Shown here: in pieces, positions 18,185 through 27,293 of the stretch
Numbering within the stretch: position 1 is the first letter of the stretch
Layout of the letters: each line of letters starts with the position of its first letter
Origin: a bacterium
GTDB taxonomy: Bacteria; Zixibacteria; MSB-5A5; CAIYYT01
DNA: 64,000 bases
Direction: 5' to 3'
Assembly: GCA_016708315.1 (NCBI GenBank)
Contig: JADJGC010000002.1
Location: forward strand, 434,001-498,000
The notes under the pieces: model-generated
The model's database searches: none
The model's input: only the letters and a program-made list of their open reading frames with translations
Told to the model about the DNA's origin: nothing
Translations under genes and position numbers: made by a program

Positions 18185-18953
18185 CCTTGCGATGCACAGA
18201 CTGAGCAAGCTGCGTTCTTCAAAGATCATCTGGGTGTTTGTCGGAGCTTGTATATTCCTGGCAGCGCCGACGATTTTGCCGGTAATTTTCGTGAACGACA
18301 TGGCGCCGGGCAGTGTCGGAATTGAAAGTGCGGCGGCACCGTTCTTCAAATTGGTAAGTTTTATGGGGCATATTGCAGCGCTTATTCTTGGTATCACGAC
18401 ATGGAGAATTGACTATCGCGACGGGACTCTGTTGCCGTTTGCAGCGCGGCCGATTGCGCGTATCGAGTTGTTGGTAGGAAAAATTCTGGGATCGCTGTAT
18501 GGGCTACTGATTTACTTGTTCATCGCAATTGCACTTTATGCCGTTTTGCATTTGATTTTTTTCCGATTTAGCATTCCGGGGGTCGCGCCATTGTACTTGT
18601 TACAGATGTTGATGTCGTGGACTTCGACCTTTGGACTTGGGTTACTGTTTTCGAACTTCGGAAATCCATTGTTGGCGACATTCTTGGCAGCGCTGTATTG
18701 GTTCTTCAGTATGATGGGTTTTATTTTTCAGCAGTTGCCTTTCCGTACGGTGCAGATTATTGGGGATGTCCTCAGATTCATGTCGATCGATAACTACCGG
18801 ACATATTCAATGGACGCGATACTCAAGTCTGATTTGTCAGATGTCACTCCGATATTCTCAGGAATTGGCTACTACTTTGCGTGGACACTATTCTTGGTTT
18901 GCCTTTCAATCGTTTTATTCAACAAAAGAGAATTCATCGGCAAGAGATCGTAA
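18174..18953 (+). CDS. ABC-2 exporter permease subunit
   Basis: A 259-residue membrane protein with about six helices and the ABC-2 permease layout: an amphipathic start (MINDLAMHRLSKLRSSKIIW), a first helix pair, and WRIDYRDGTLLPFAARPIARIELLVGKILGSL, which is the conserved coupling region of NosY-like permeases. The gene begins inside the ATPase gene, with AGGAG in the ATPase coding end as ribosome site, and its TAA shares one base with the ATG of crcB. The two proteins would form a 2+2 exporter. Confidence 0.88.
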   Translation: MINDLAMHRLSKLRSSKIIWVFVGACIFLAAPTILPVIFVNDMAPGSVGIESAAAPFFKLVSFMGHIAALILGITTWRIDYRDGTLLPFAARPIARIELLVGKILGSLYGLLIYLFIAIALYAVLHLIFFRFSIPGVAPLYLLQMLMSWTSTFGLGLLFSNFGNPLLATFLAALYWFFSMMGFIFQQLPFRTVQIIGDVLRFMSIDNYRTYSMDAILKSDLSDVTPIFSGIGYYFAWTLFLVCLSIVLFNKREFIGKRS

Positions 18954-19330
18954 TGGTGACGAAGCTCGTTCTGATCGCTGTATTCGGCGCCGCCGGTGCC
19001 CTAGCGAGATTCGGGCTGGGTGGCTTGGTGTCGCGGCTGTACGGCGGCAGCTTCCCCGCCGGGACGTTTGCAGTCAATTTCATTGGTTGCTTCTTGTTCG
19101 GCTTCGTTTGGCCACTTGCTGAGGAGCGACTTCTTATCAGCAGTGAATTGCGCACGATAATACTGGTTGGATTCATGGGTTCGTTCACAACATTCTCGAC
19201 GCTGATCTTCGAGTCCGGAGAGCTAATGCGAGATTCGGAATGGACTCTGGCAATAGTCAATATCGGCGGACAGATATTGCTGGGCATGATAGGACTGATT
19301 GCCGGCATGGCAGTTGGCCGATCGCTTTAG
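18953..19330 (+). CDS. crcB: Fluoride channel CrcB/Fluc
   Basis: A 125-residue four-helix protein. Family motifs are FGAAGALARFGLGG in helix 1, GTFAVNFIGCFLFGF in helix 2 with the pore Asn, and GFMGSFTTFSTLIFES in helix 3 with the phenylalanine-box FTTFST. Fluc dimers let fluoride leave the cell passively and relieve toxicity. It starts at 18953 directly on the permease stop (TAATG), so longer versions are rejected. The DUF190 gene follows by 9 bases, a common pairing. No fluoride riboswitch was recognised; expression would come from the operon promoter. Confidence 0.95.
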   Translation: MVTKLVLIAVFGAAGALARFGLGGLVSRLYGGSFPAGTFAVNFIGCFLFGFVWPLAEERLLISSELRTIILVGFMGSFTTFSTLIFESGELMRDSEWTLAIVNIGGQILLGMIGLIAGMAVGRSL

Positions 19331-19339
19331 GAGGACAGA

Positions 19340-19681
19340 ATGAAACTCTCGGGAGAGGCCGAATTACTGCGCGTGTTTGTCGGCGAAAGCGATCGACACA
19401 ATGGGCGACCGGTCTATGAGGTGATCGTCGAGATGGCGCGCGCTGAAGGTCTTGCGGGCGCAACTGTATTGCGCGGGACGCTGGGCTTTGGCGCCAACAG
19501 CAGAATTCACACTGCAAAGGTGCTGCGTCTGTCCGAAGACCTACCGATGGTAGTCGAGATCGTCGACTCGGCCGAAAAGATTGCGCCGTTCGTCAAGCTG
19601 CTCGACGCGATCATCTCCGAAGGACTCATTACTCTTGAAAAAGTACGAGTCCTTGCGTATCGGCAGAATCAAAGCAGTTAA
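19340..19681 (+). CDS. DUF190 protein
   Basis: A 113-residue cytoplasmic protein with a ferredoxin-like or PII-like fold. DUF190 signatures are LLRVFVGESDRHNGRPVYE at the start, AEGLAGATVLRGTLGFG in the middle and VVEIVDSAEKI near the end. AGGAGG precedes the ATG closely. The family is frequently encoded beside crcB, as here, and is thought to regulate ion handling, possibly by sensing a small ligand as PII proteins do. It is the last gene of the six-gene operon; no clear terminator follows. Confidence 0.93.
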   Translation: MKLSGEAELLRVFVGESDRHNGRPVYEVIVEMARAEGLAGATVLRGTLGFGANSRIHTAKVLRLSEDLPMVVEIVDSAEKIAPFVKLLDAIISEGLITLEKVRVLAYRQNQSS

Positions 19682-19720
19682 CTGCTAATATCGTATCGCC
19701 TCGACTCTCCAGCCGAAATG

Positions 19721-20206
19721 CTACTTACTTCCGAAGCACCAGCCCAAGGTAAACTTGAAGTCGTTATAGTCTGCCAAGCCAATCTTGAATTCCAGAAACA
19801 TAAATCCCGACTGGGACGAAAGACGCTTCTGGATTCCACCCTGGACAGTCAGGCCGAGTTCGCTGTTGCTGCCGCCATGGTCGGATGAAACGAAGACCGG
19901 GCCGACGCCGCCGCCGATGTATGGATTCCAAGAACCCCAGTCCTCGCGAAAGCGATAGCCAATAGCGAACATTGGTGCGACAATTGTGAGGTCATCTCCG
20001 ACGCCAACTTCGATCGACGGAAAGATCATTAGGCGCGTTGCGAGATCGCCAAGATCCAAATGGCCGCCGAAGTGAATCTGGTCGGGATCAATAGAGACGC
20101 CGACGCGCGGTCCTGCACCGTGCAACCCAAATGTACGAGCTGCAGCAGACAGTGAGCTCACTCCAATGAGGAGTGAAACCAAAAGCAGGATTATGTACTT
20201 TTTCAT
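19721..20206 (-). CDS. Small outer-membrane beta-barrel protein
   Basis: A 161-residue exported protein with a clean signal peptide (KKYIILLLVSLLIGVSSLSAAA) and AGGAGAGAGAG before the start. The mature part shows about eight alternating amphipathic strands (LMIFPSIEVGVG, FAIGYRFREDW, YIGGGVGPVFV, GLTVQGGIQKRL, FMFLEFKIGLADY, FKFTLGWCFG), the pattern of the OmpX/OmpW-size barrels. No specific family is assigned. It lies downstream of the redoxin gene with a hairpin in between, so it may be transcribed separately. Confidence 0.75.
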   Translation of the reverse strand: MKKYIILLLVSLLIGVSSLSAAARTFGLHGAGPRVGVSIDPDQIHFGGHLDLGDLATRLMIFPSIEVGVGDDLTIVAPMFAIGYRFREDWGSWNPYIGGGVGPVFVSSDHGGSNSELGLTVQGGIQKRLSSQSGFMFLEFKIGLADYNDFKFTLGWCFGSK

Positions 20207-20256
20207 CTCTCTCTCCTTGAAAAATGTTTCAATGTCTAGAAACTGTTAGCTAAAGG

Positions 20257-20298
20257 TCCGGCAAGTCGTCAGACTTTTGGTCGGACAGACTTGCCGGA
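20257..20298 (-). terminator. Hairpin after the redoxin gene
   Basis: TCCGGCAAGTC (20257-20267) and GACTTGCCGGA (20288-20298) are perfect 11-base inverted repeats around a 20-base loop. On the minus strand the stem is followed by a short T-containing tail (CCTTTAG). It probably ends or attenuates the DsbD-redoxin transcript. Confidence 0.6.
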
Positions 20299-20327
20299 TA
20301 ATCGTCGAGTAATGTCAGCCGGTGAAA

Positions 20328-20969
20328 CTAGTACTTTACAGAACAACCATATGGGGTCGAGGACTTGGTTCCAACAGGCTTTCCAGCAATGAGTGCGTCA
20401 AGTGCGGACGATACGTAGTTGGTCGAGGATGCGATATCAGAGGCTTTGGTTGACGGCGTATCATCGATTGCACCGGCGTAGCGAAGTACACCCTTCTGGT
20501 CAATTACGAACATGTGCGGCGTCGTTTTCGCACCATACAGCTTTCCAACTGAACCTGATTCATCAATCAAATAGGCACTTGGAGTCGACTTCTCAGTCTC
20601 CATGCGTTTCTTCAAGTCGGCAGTCGGAAAGTGTCCTTGCTTACCCGGAGCGGATGAGCAGATAGAAAGCCATACGGCGTCTTTCTTGGTGAAACCGCTC
20701 TGTAAGCCCTGCATGTTTCCAGATGAGTAGTGCTTCTTTACGAAGGGGCAATCATAGTTGACCCACTCAAGCACAACATACTTGCCCTTATAGTCGGAAA
20801 GTTTATGCTCTTTGCCGTTCACGTCCTTGAGAGCAAAATCTGGAGCAGGTTGATCGATTGCTACTGATGCAATTGCGGTTTCCTTGGCAGCTTCCTGCGA
20901 AAAAGCCAATGCTCCGATGCCAATGAGCAGCATGGCACTAATGATGAATGTTTTCGTCATCTTGTTCAT
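20328..20969 (-). CDS. Exported redoxin-domain protein
   Basis: A 213-residue AhpC/TSA-fold protein with a signal peptide (TKTFIISAMLLIGIGALAFSQ). The start at 20969 is chosen for AAGGG at 8 bases. The domain has PAPDFALKDVNGKEHKLSDYKGKYVVLEW, the motif NYDCPFVKKHY with a single N-terminal cysteine, SICSSAPGKQGHF, and the cis-Pro strand TTPHMFVID. The chain ends in PYGCSVKY, whose cysteine could resolve the first. This matches a family of secreted redoxins that are often linked to thiol or metal stress. The gene follows the DsbD homologue by 59 bases, so electrons from DsbD are a plausible source of reductant. Confidence 0.85.
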   Translation of the reverse strand: MNKMTKTFIISAMLLIGIGALAFSQEAAKETAIASVAIDQPAPDFALKDVNGKEHKLSDYKGKYVVLEWVNYDCPFVKKHYSSGNMQGLQSGFTKKDAVWLSICSSAPGKQGHFPTADLKKRMETEKSTPSAYLIDESGSVGKLYGAKTTPHMFVIDQKGVLRYAGAIDDTPSTKASDIASSTNYVSSALDALIAGKPVGTKSSTPYGCSVKY

Positions 20970-21028
20970 GTTGTCGTCCCTTTCCTTTCCCACAATTGTC
21001 GATGACACTCGATGTGTGGGCTCTTGAG

Positions 21029-23158
21029 TTATCCTTCGAGTTTGTTCAAAGCTTCTATAACAATGCCGGGAGTCAACAGCTCCGGCAATACTATTGGCGA
21101 TTGACCAGTTTTGCCAGTATACAACACATAAAGCGGAACGCTGTTCCGACCAAACTCCGCCAACGCTTTGGTAATTCTCTCATCGCGGGATGTCCAGTCA
21201 GCCTTCATAGTCACTACAGAGAGTGAACTAAGTTTGCCCTGAACATCGAGTGAACCAAACGCGACCCGTTCGTTTACTTTGCAGCTGAGGCACCAAGCGG
21301 CTGTGAAGTCAATTAGGAGCGGACGTCCCTGGCCGTTTAGTTCCGTTACACGCTCAGGCGAAAACGGCTCCCACGTGAGTCCGTCGGCTTGCGTCATACC
21401 TGAGGCAACACTGTCTGCCGGAGTGACGTTAAATGATGCAAGCGATACCGAAGCAAGCGCCAGCGCCACCGCGGCCGTGATGGCCGTCACGCGTTTGCCT
21501 TGTTCGACAGCATATCCTCCCCATCGTCCTAATATCCAAGCGCAGAGTCCGAGGACAAGTAATGTCGCGAGCAAAAGAAGGATTGAATCGGAACCTGCCT
21601 GTATTGATAGCACCCAAACTAACCACACAACTGTCGCCATCAGCAAAAATCCCATGACGTGCTTGAGGGTTTCCATCCAACGACCCGGTTTCGGGACAAA
21701 TCTGAGCAACCATGGTGTACTGGTTAGAATGACATATGGAGCCGACATTCCGAGACCAAGCGCGGTGAAAATAGCCAATGAAATCAATGCCGGTTGGGTC
21801 AGCGAATATCCGAGAGCGCTGCCCATAAACGGCGCCGTGCATGGCGTTGCAACGACTGTGGCAGTTACACCGGCAATAAATGAACCGAGCAAACCTGAAC
21901 GTCTTGAATTTCCACCAATACCGGTAAGTGAAGTGCCGACTTCAAAAACGCCCAATAGATTTAACGCCATCAAGAACATGAACGATGACAGGATGATGAT
22001 GAAGGCTGGCGATTGTAACTGAAATCCCCAGCCAAGTTGTTCCCCTCCGGCACGGAGCAGCAAGAGTCCAGCAGCGAGAATCCAGAAGGAAACCAATACG
22101 CCAAGAGTAAAGACTGCATTGTGCTGGAGAATTTGTTTGCGCCCTTCCCCTGCTTGCTGGACGAAACTGAGCACTTTGATGGAAAGCACCGGAAGTACGC
22201 AAGGCATCAGGTTGAGAATTAAACCGCCGACAAAGGCAAAGAGAATCGCTTGCCACCAAGTGATCTCGACTGCCGCAAAGGCAATCGGTGTAGGAGAAGA
22301 AAGCATTGTGGCTGGTGCGGAGAACTTGAGTCCGGTGCGTGTACCTTCGTTCGCCCACTGATTTTCGGCAACCAGCAATCCGGAGATCTCTGTGAGGGTG
22401 TCAGTATTCATTGAATTGAGCGGAATCGTCAATTCAAAGCCTCGTTCTTTCTTTGCGAGTACCTGAGCAGCAGAATTGTCGATGATTCCCTTTTTCGTCG
22501 GGAAGAAGAATAAATCACTGGGAATCGTACTGGACCGCTCGGATTTAGAAGTGAAAATCAACTGCAGATTGGTCTTCGAAGCCGAAGCAGTGACGCTCCA
22601 GTTCGTATCTTCAACTGCTTGCTTTGTTCGGACTAAACGGAATTGTTCATCCCAGGCAGTAGCCTCCGCCAATCCGTTCTCGACAATTGGCACCATGAGC
22701 GACAGCACAGCATCACCGGGGATACATTCGACTTTGCAGACCAGCCAGTCGACTTCAGCATTGAAAGAGAACAGGCTGTCAGGTATGAAATCGCTTGGGA
22801 TTACGATGTCGGAAAGCAAGAGAAGCTCTTTATCATAGCCAAAACTCACCAATGGACCTGCCGGTATTCGCTTGGGAACCGGAAACTGTAGCGGTGATGC
22901 GACAAAGCCGGGTGGCAAATTCCACTTAACACGCGGAGCAAGGCCGGCATCGCCTGGGTTTGTCCAATAGACGTGCCACTCATCTTCGAGTTGAATTTTC
23001 AGTCCGACCGTGACAGTGTCACCGGGGCGAGCAGCGGATTGATCCGAGACCAGTTCGATGGAAACATGGTCACGATGGACAGGTTCGGCCCGCAATAGTG
23101 CTGCAGAAACCAAGACCATCGCAAAAGCAATGCAACTATACCACATGCGCTTTTTCAT
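21029..23158 (-). CDS. DsbD/ScsB-family thiol:disulfide interchange protein
   Basis: A three-part membrane protein of about 709 residues that carries reducing power from the cytoplasm to the periplasm. The N-terminal part (to about 300) is an immunoglobulin-like DsbD-alpha domain with DWLVCKVECIPGD. The middle is an eight-helix DsbD membrane domain with the cysteine pair in LMPCVLPVLSIK and ATPCTAPFMG. The C-terminal part is a thioredoxin domain with AAWCLSCKVNE. The start at 23158 (MKKRMWYSC) gives a good signal peptide; 23197 is a possible earlier start, and neither has a clear ribosome site. The downstream exported redoxin is a likely client. Confidence 0.9.
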   Translation of the reverse strand: MKKRMWYSCIAFAMVLVSAALLRAEPVHRDHVSIELVSDQSAARPGDTVTVGLKIQLEDEWHVYWTNPGDAGLAPRVKWNLPPGFVASPLQFPVPKRIPAGPLVSFGYDKELLLLSDIVIPSDFIPDSLFSFNAEVDWLVCKVECIPGDAVLSLMVPIVENGLAEATAWDEQFRLVRTKQAVEDTNWSVTASASKTNLQLIFTSKSERSSTIPSDLFFFPTKKGIIDNSAAQVLAKKERGFELTIPLNSMNTDTLTEISGLLVAENQWANEGTRTGLKFSAPATMLSSPTPIAFAAVEITWWQAILFAFVGGLILNLMPCVLPVLSIKVLSFVQQAGEGRKQILQHNAVFTLGVLVSFWILAAGLLLLRAGGEQLGWGFQLQSPAFIIILSSFMFLMALNLLGVFEVGTSLTGIGGNSRRSGLLGSFIAGVTATVVATPCTAPFMGSALGYSLTQPALISLAIFTALGLGMSAPYVILTSTPWLLRFVPKPGRWMETLKHVMGFLLMATVVWLVWVLSIQAGSDSILLLLATLLVLGLCAWILGRWGGYAVEQGKRVTAITAAVALALASVSLASFNVTPADSVASGMTQADGLTWEPFSPERVTELNGQGRPLLIDFTAAWCLSCKVNERVAFGSLDVQGKLSSLSVVTMKADWTSRDERITKALAEFGRNSVPLYVLYTGKTGQSPIVLPELLTPGIVIEALNKLEG

Positions 23159-23290
23159 ACTGTAAAGGTGTACATTATATGGCTCTATAAAGTTCATCTT
23201 TTTATAGTTCGACTGATTTGATCAGTTTATTGAATATTGATGCCGCATCGCTGCACCCGCAACGCGTTGTCCGTCAATTTGTAATAGCGA

Positions 23291-24046
23291 TTATTTGAAG
23301 TAGTCAGCGAATAGTTTGATGGTCGTAGCCAAGACGACAATTACAAATACCGGGCGGATGAATTTCGCGCCACGCTGGATGGCCATATGTGAACCAAAAT
23401 AGGCTCCGATGGTCTGGCCGACAGCCATTATGAGCCCAACTGAAAACATGATGTTGCCACCAATTGCAAACGCAATCAAGGAAACGATGTTGCTGGTGAA
23501 GTTCATCAGCTTTGTATAGCCGGTCGCTTTGAGGAGATTCAGACCCATTAGTGAAACGAACAAGAAGGTCCAGAATGAGCCCGTGCCTGGACCGAAAAAG
23601 CCGTCATAGAATCCCAAACCGAGACCGATGACGATGTAAAACACATTCTTGTGGATACGTTGTTTCGTATCGAGGTCACCCAGACGCGGCGAGAAGAGGA
23701 AGTACACGAGAATCGCGAGGAGGAGAAAAGGAATGATCTTTTCAAGCAGATTTGAATCGAGGACTTGTACGACATACGCACCTGATGCCGCTCCAACGGC
23801 GGTACAGACGATTCCCCAGAAAGCTTCTTTGATGTTGATGATGCCTTTGCGGTAGTGGTTCATTGTTGCAGTAAAGCTGCCGAATGAGGACTGGAACTTA
23901 TTCGTGCCAAGTGCAAGATGCGGAGGCAAGCCCACGGCAAGCAATGCCGGAAGTGTAATGAGGCCACCGCCACCTGCGATAGAGTCGATCCATCCGGCAA
24001 CAACTGCCGCAAGAAAGAGTGCTCCGAGGATGAGTGGTGATTCCAT
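23291..24046 (-). CDS. TSUP (TauE/SafE) family transporter
   Basis: A 251-residue membrane protein with eight predicted helices in two repeats. GWIDSIAGGGGLITLPALLAVGLPPHLALGTNKFQ and GFYDGFFGPGTGSFW are the two inverted-repeat signatures of the sulfite/organosulfonate exporter family. Members move sulfite, sulfonates, sulfur amino acids or organic acids. The close match to the YfcA-like group gives no defined substrate. The gene lies 30 bases downstream of the AspT-type transporter gene on the same strand. Confidence 0.92.
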   Translation of the reverse strand: MESPLILGALFLAAVVAGWIDSIAGGGGLITLPALLAVGLPPHLALGTNKFQSSFGSFTATMNHYRKGIINIKEAFWGIVCTAVGAASGAYVVQVLDSNLLEKIIPFLLLAILVYFLFSPRLGDLDTKQRIHKNVFYIVIGLGLGFYDGFFGPGTGSFWTFLFVSLMGLNLLKATGYTKLMNFTSNIVSLIAFAIGGNIMFSVGLIMAVGQTIGAYFGSHMAIQRGAKFIRPVFVIVVLATTIKLFADYFK

Positions 24047-24076
24047 CAGTTGATTGTCAATTCGGAATGCCGGAAT

Positions 24077-25756
24077 TTAGAGAATGAGAGTAGTGACAAT
24101 GATCTGCGCCAGCATGATTTTGGCGATCATAGATGCCGGCTGGACGGTTGCATACCAGACATTAGGCAGGTCGCTCTTCGCCTGCTGATTCGCGTAAGCG
24201 AGGCATGCCGGCTGAGTTTGGATTCCGGACATCATTCCCATGACACCGAGCATCGGCAGTTTCAAGTATTTGTAGCCGATGAGAATCGTGGCGATTGTGG
24301 TGAACGATGTGATCAACCCGCCGGCGAGGAACAACCCCCACGAGCCAGCTTGGAATGTTGCACCAAAGCCATATCCTGCTTTCGTTCCGATAGCCGCGAG
24401 AAATAGCACAAGTCCGATTTGCCTTAGAACGAGATTGGCCGCGTGTGGAAGTCCCCATTGAATAGGCCCGGTGCGCTCCAATCGACCTAAAATCAAGCCC
24501 ACGACCAAAGGACCGCCGGCAAAGCCAAGTCGGAAGATTCCACCTCCCGGCAGGGGAAAAGGAATCATACCGACAAATACGCCGAGCACGATACCAAGTG
24601 AAAGAGAGAGAAAATCCGTTTCAGAGAGCGATTGGACGGAATCGCCGAACAGTTTGGTTATCTGCTCTTTTTGCTGGCGAGCGACAACGACAAGAATCCT
24701 ATCTCCCATTTCGAGGATTGTGTCGGGAGTCGTAACGAACTCAACGCCCGAACGATTCAATCGAGTTATCGCGCCTTCGAAATGGTGCTCAGCGCGGAGT
24801 TCGCGAATAGACTTCCCTACTACCGCTTTGTTCGAAACGAACAACTGAGTGTAGGCGGTATCGTCACGGCGTTGGGCCACCTGCTCAGAAGAGACTTCGC
24901 CAAATAGGACATGGGCACGAACCAGCGAAGTCTGCGTGCCAACGGCAACCACGAGATCTCCCATCAACAAGGTCTTGTCAGGAGCTGCAATGAAGACCTC
25001 TTCCCCATGCTTGATTCTGCTTAGTACGAAACCTGGAGAACCAAGGAGTTGAAATGCCTCGTCGATAGTCTTACCATTCACTGCCGGATTGGTGATCTTA
25101 TACGTCTGACTGATAATCTCTTCAGGCGCTTCTGATGAACTGCGGTCAGCCGCTTCTTTTGCATAGTCGACCTTGAAGATCTTGGAGAATATGAAGAACC
25201 AAAGGATTACGCCAAAGACGCCAAAAAGATAAGAGACTCCATACGTCACAACTGGGCTGTTGATATAGGTTTCCCGAAGCTCTGGCGGAATAGAACCGGA
25301 TAATCCTTTGACGGCTTCGACAGCGGCGGCAAGCGCCGGTGTGTTAGTGAGCGAGCCGCAGAATAGGCCGGCGATGCTTGGTGCGGACATGCCGAGAATG
25401 TTTCCGAGTAGTGCTGCCAACAGTGCCGCACCAGTTAGGACTGCTACGGCAATCAGACTAAAGCGAACGCCGCGTTTCTGGAATGAAGAGAAGAACCCCG
25501 GCCCTGCCTGGAGCCCCAGCGCGTACACAAAAATCACCAGTCCGAGGATGTAGATGTATTCGGGAAGGTTGAGTCTGTTGTCAATCGCGCCCGCCCCCAT
25601 GCCAATAAGGAGGACCGCGGCAATGCCAAGGTTGAACCCGAAGATCTTGATATTCCCAATGAGATAGCCAAGGCCGATGATCGTGAAAAGCAAGAGCAGC
25701 GGATTTTCCGCAAGCAGATTAATGAAACCGGTGAAGAGATCAGCTAGTCCGAACAC
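24077..25756 (-). CDS. AspT/YidE-YbjL-type transporter with two RCK_C domains
   Basis: A 559-residue protein with GTG start at 25756, chosen for AAAGG five bases before it; a GTG nine codons earlier is less likely. Two membrane halves (about residues 10-195 and 370-555) flank two cytoplasmic TrkA-C domains (about 205-365; ITNPAVNGKTIDEAF, GDLVVAVGTQTSLV, VVGKSIRELR, MGDRILVVVARQ). GLFCGSLTNTPALAAA and the related GMMSGIQTQPACLAYA in the second half are the repeat signatures of the aspartate:alanine antiporter family. The substrate may be an amino or dicarboxylic acid. The C-terminal domains probably sense a ligand. Confidence 0.88.
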   Translation of the reverse strand: MFGLADLFTGFINLLAENPLLLLFTIIGLGYLIGNIKIFGFNLGIAAVLLIGMGAGAIDNRLNLPEYIYILGLVIFVYALGLQAGPGFFSSFQKRGVRFSLIAVAVLTGAALLAALLGNILGMSAPSIAGLFCGSLTNTPALAAAVEAVKGLSGSIPPELRETYINSPVVTYGVSYLFGVFGVILWFFIFSKIFKVDYAKEAADRSSSEAPEEIISQTYKITNPAVNGKTIDEAFQLLGSPGFVLSRIKHGEEVFIAAPDKTLLMGDLVVAVGTQTSLVRAHVLFGEVSSEQVAQRRDDTAYTQLFVSNKAVVGKSIRELRAEHHFEGAITRLNRSGVEFVTTPDTILEMGDRILVVVARQQKEQITKLFGDSVQSLSETDFLSLSLGIVLGVFVGMIPFPLPGGGIFRLGFAGGPLVVGLILGRLERTGPIQWGLPHAANLVLRQIGLVLFLAAIGTKAGYGFGATFQAGSWGLFLAGGLITSFTTIATILIGYKYLKLPMLGVMGMMSGIQTQPACLAYANQQAKSDLPNVWYATVQPASMIAKIMLAQIIVTTLIL

Positions 25757-25879
25757 GTCGACCTTTCTAAGTGGCGGCGCCACTAAGCGAATGCGGCAGA
25801 GGATTTACGAAATTGCAGTCATTAACGCAAGCGAATTGGAAGGAATTATTTGTGGCCGGATGTGCTGGTTGTATGGTTA

Positions 25880-25908
25880 CGGGTACCCGACTTGAAGCCG
25901 GGTACCCG
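25880..25908. repeat. CGGGTACCCG inverted/direct repeat
   Basis: Two copies of the self-complementary decamer CGGGTACCCG (25880-25889 and 25899-25908) surround ACTTGAAGC. They can pair as one long stem, or each can fold on itself. The element lies between the start of the AspT-type transporter and the stop of the T9SS-type protein, so it may terminate the latter, although no T run follows. Confidence 0.6.
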
Positions 25909-25918
25909 AGTTGAGCAA

Positions 25919-27046
25919 TTACTTGAGAAGCATCATTTTACGTGTCGAGGAGTTTTCACCGGCAGTCAACCTATAAAGGTAAACTCCGGAAGCCAACGGA
26001 GCGCCGCTACGATCCCGGCCGTTCCATTGAATCCGATAGGCGCCTGCGGACTGAGTACCGAAGTTCTCTTCCCAAACGGTACGTCCCAGAATGTCGAAGA
26101 CCTCAAAGGTCACAGGCGCACTCTTGGCGATCGAATAGGAGATACTGGTTTCGGGATTGAATGGATTCGGGCTGTTCTGCTCTACTGAGAAATCTGACGG
26201 CAATGTCGAGGAGCTGACTTCGTAAACTGGCGTGGTTGCTTGAACGAAACGGTAGTCGGCTGAGCCGCTGTAAGATGTTCCACTCGGGTAGACAGACCTG
26301 GTCACGTATACTCCGGCGCCATTATAATCGACGGTCATGAACTGAAGGTGATCGGTAGAAACCTGCGTTACGATAGGCGTTTGCCCCGGGTAACTGACTG
26401 TCGAAGTGATATACATTGTGCCTTTGGCACGGATTGCAGAAACCTGGCGGTTCTTATACTTGATCGTACCCCAAGCATCGCAGACCCACTGGATGCTGTC
26501 CTTTACGGTGTTGGAATAGAGCAAGGTGTCGTGGTCAAAGGTGTCGAGAGTATACCGCCACTTGGTGATCCAATTGCTATTTCCAGTCACTGGAAACTTG
26601 TATTGCAGAGAAGGCTCGTCATATACAATTTTGATCGTATCCAAATTCGGTGCAACTCCAAAGGTGGTGAACGTTCCGTGCATACGAATTTCATTCGTTG
26701 GTGTGCTGAAGAATGTCCACGATTGCAGGGAGCCCGTAGCCCAAGCTTTATCTGCCCCGGGGAAGTAACTGCTGCCAGGAACGGTACCAGCAGCGACGAC
26801 GGTTGAACTGTAAAATCCAAGGTCAAACGCAATGTTCGAGAAATCCCAAGTGTGCCCACCACCTGTGCCCGCAGAGAGCGCCAGCCAATCTAATGTTTGA
26901 ACAGGAAATGAGGTCATACTAGTCGAACGGCTATTGGTGCCGAGAGAGTTCGGCGAATCGCTTTGATTAATTGTTATCTGTCCGAAAAGCGGCACAGCGA
27001 CTAGAAAAAGGGCGGCGAACATCACCAGCGTTAACTTAGTTCTCAT
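25919..27046 (-). CDS. Secreted protein with T9SS/FlgD-type C-terminal sorting domain
   Basis: A 375-residue exported protein. ATG 27046 is chosen because AGGAG lies 6 bases upstream. It has a signal peptide (RTKLTLVMFAALFLVAVPLFG), a long beta-rich central region without recognised motif, and a C-terminal domain of about 85 residues. That domain starts at SVEQNSPNPFNPETSISY, contains VTFEVFDILGRTVWE and GVYLYRL, and ends in KMMLLK. This is the typical sorting and anchoring module of type IX secretion and FlgD-like proteins in the FCB group. The protein should reach the cell surface or medium. It has its own transcript. Confidence 0.88.
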   Translation of the reverse strand: MRTKLTLVMFAALFLVAVPLFGQITINQSDSPNSLGTNSRSTSMTSFPVQTLDWLALSAGTGGGHTWDFSNIAFDLGFYSSTVVAAGTVPGSSYFPGADKAWATGSLQSWTFFSTPTNEIRMHGTFTTFGVAPNLDTIKIVYDEPSLQYKFPVTGNSNWITKWRYTLDTFDHDTLLYSNTVKDSIQWVCDAWGTIKYKNRQVSAIRAKGTMYITSTVSYPGQTPIVTQVSTDHLQFMTVDYNGAGVYVTRSVYPSGTSYSGSADYRFVQATTPVYEVSSSTLPSDFSVEQNSPNPFNPETSISYSIAKSAPVTFEVFDILGRTVWEENFGTQSAGAYRIQWNGRDRSGAPLASGVYLYRLTAGENSSTRKMMLLK

Positions 27047-27227
27047 TGTTTCTCCTGCGTATAAGGAATCTGTTGTTTCGAATAGACTTGGATGCACCGC
27101 ATCGTGTTATTGGATAAGAAGATACGATGACCACCTAATGCTGATCATTATGGCGATGAGTTCTCTTGTGGTGCTTTGATTACAATACAATATTTCTCTA
27201 ATTTGTCAATCTTTATGTACGTCGCCG

Positions 27228-27263
27228 TAGAAAAACAGCCGAAGCAGTAGCTCCGGCTGTTTA
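27228..27263 (-). terminator. Terminator of the short OmpA-family gene
   Basis: AAACAGCCGgaGC and GCTCCGGCTGTTT form a stem of about 12 bases at 27233-27262. On the minus strand the stem is followed by TTTTTC. It lies just beyond the stop at 27294. Confidence 0.85.
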
Positions 27264-27293
27264 GAGGGCACTTTATACTGCGTCGGATTACAG

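Noticed and set aside
18900..18953. Fluoride riboswitch for crcB
   Set aside because: crcB begins on the stop of the permease gene with no leader, and no riboswitch-like pseudoknot core was recognised upstream of the operon.
25880..25908. Intrinsic terminator at the CGGGTACCCG repeat
   Set aside because: The stem is strong but no T run follows on either strand, so it is listed as a repeat only.
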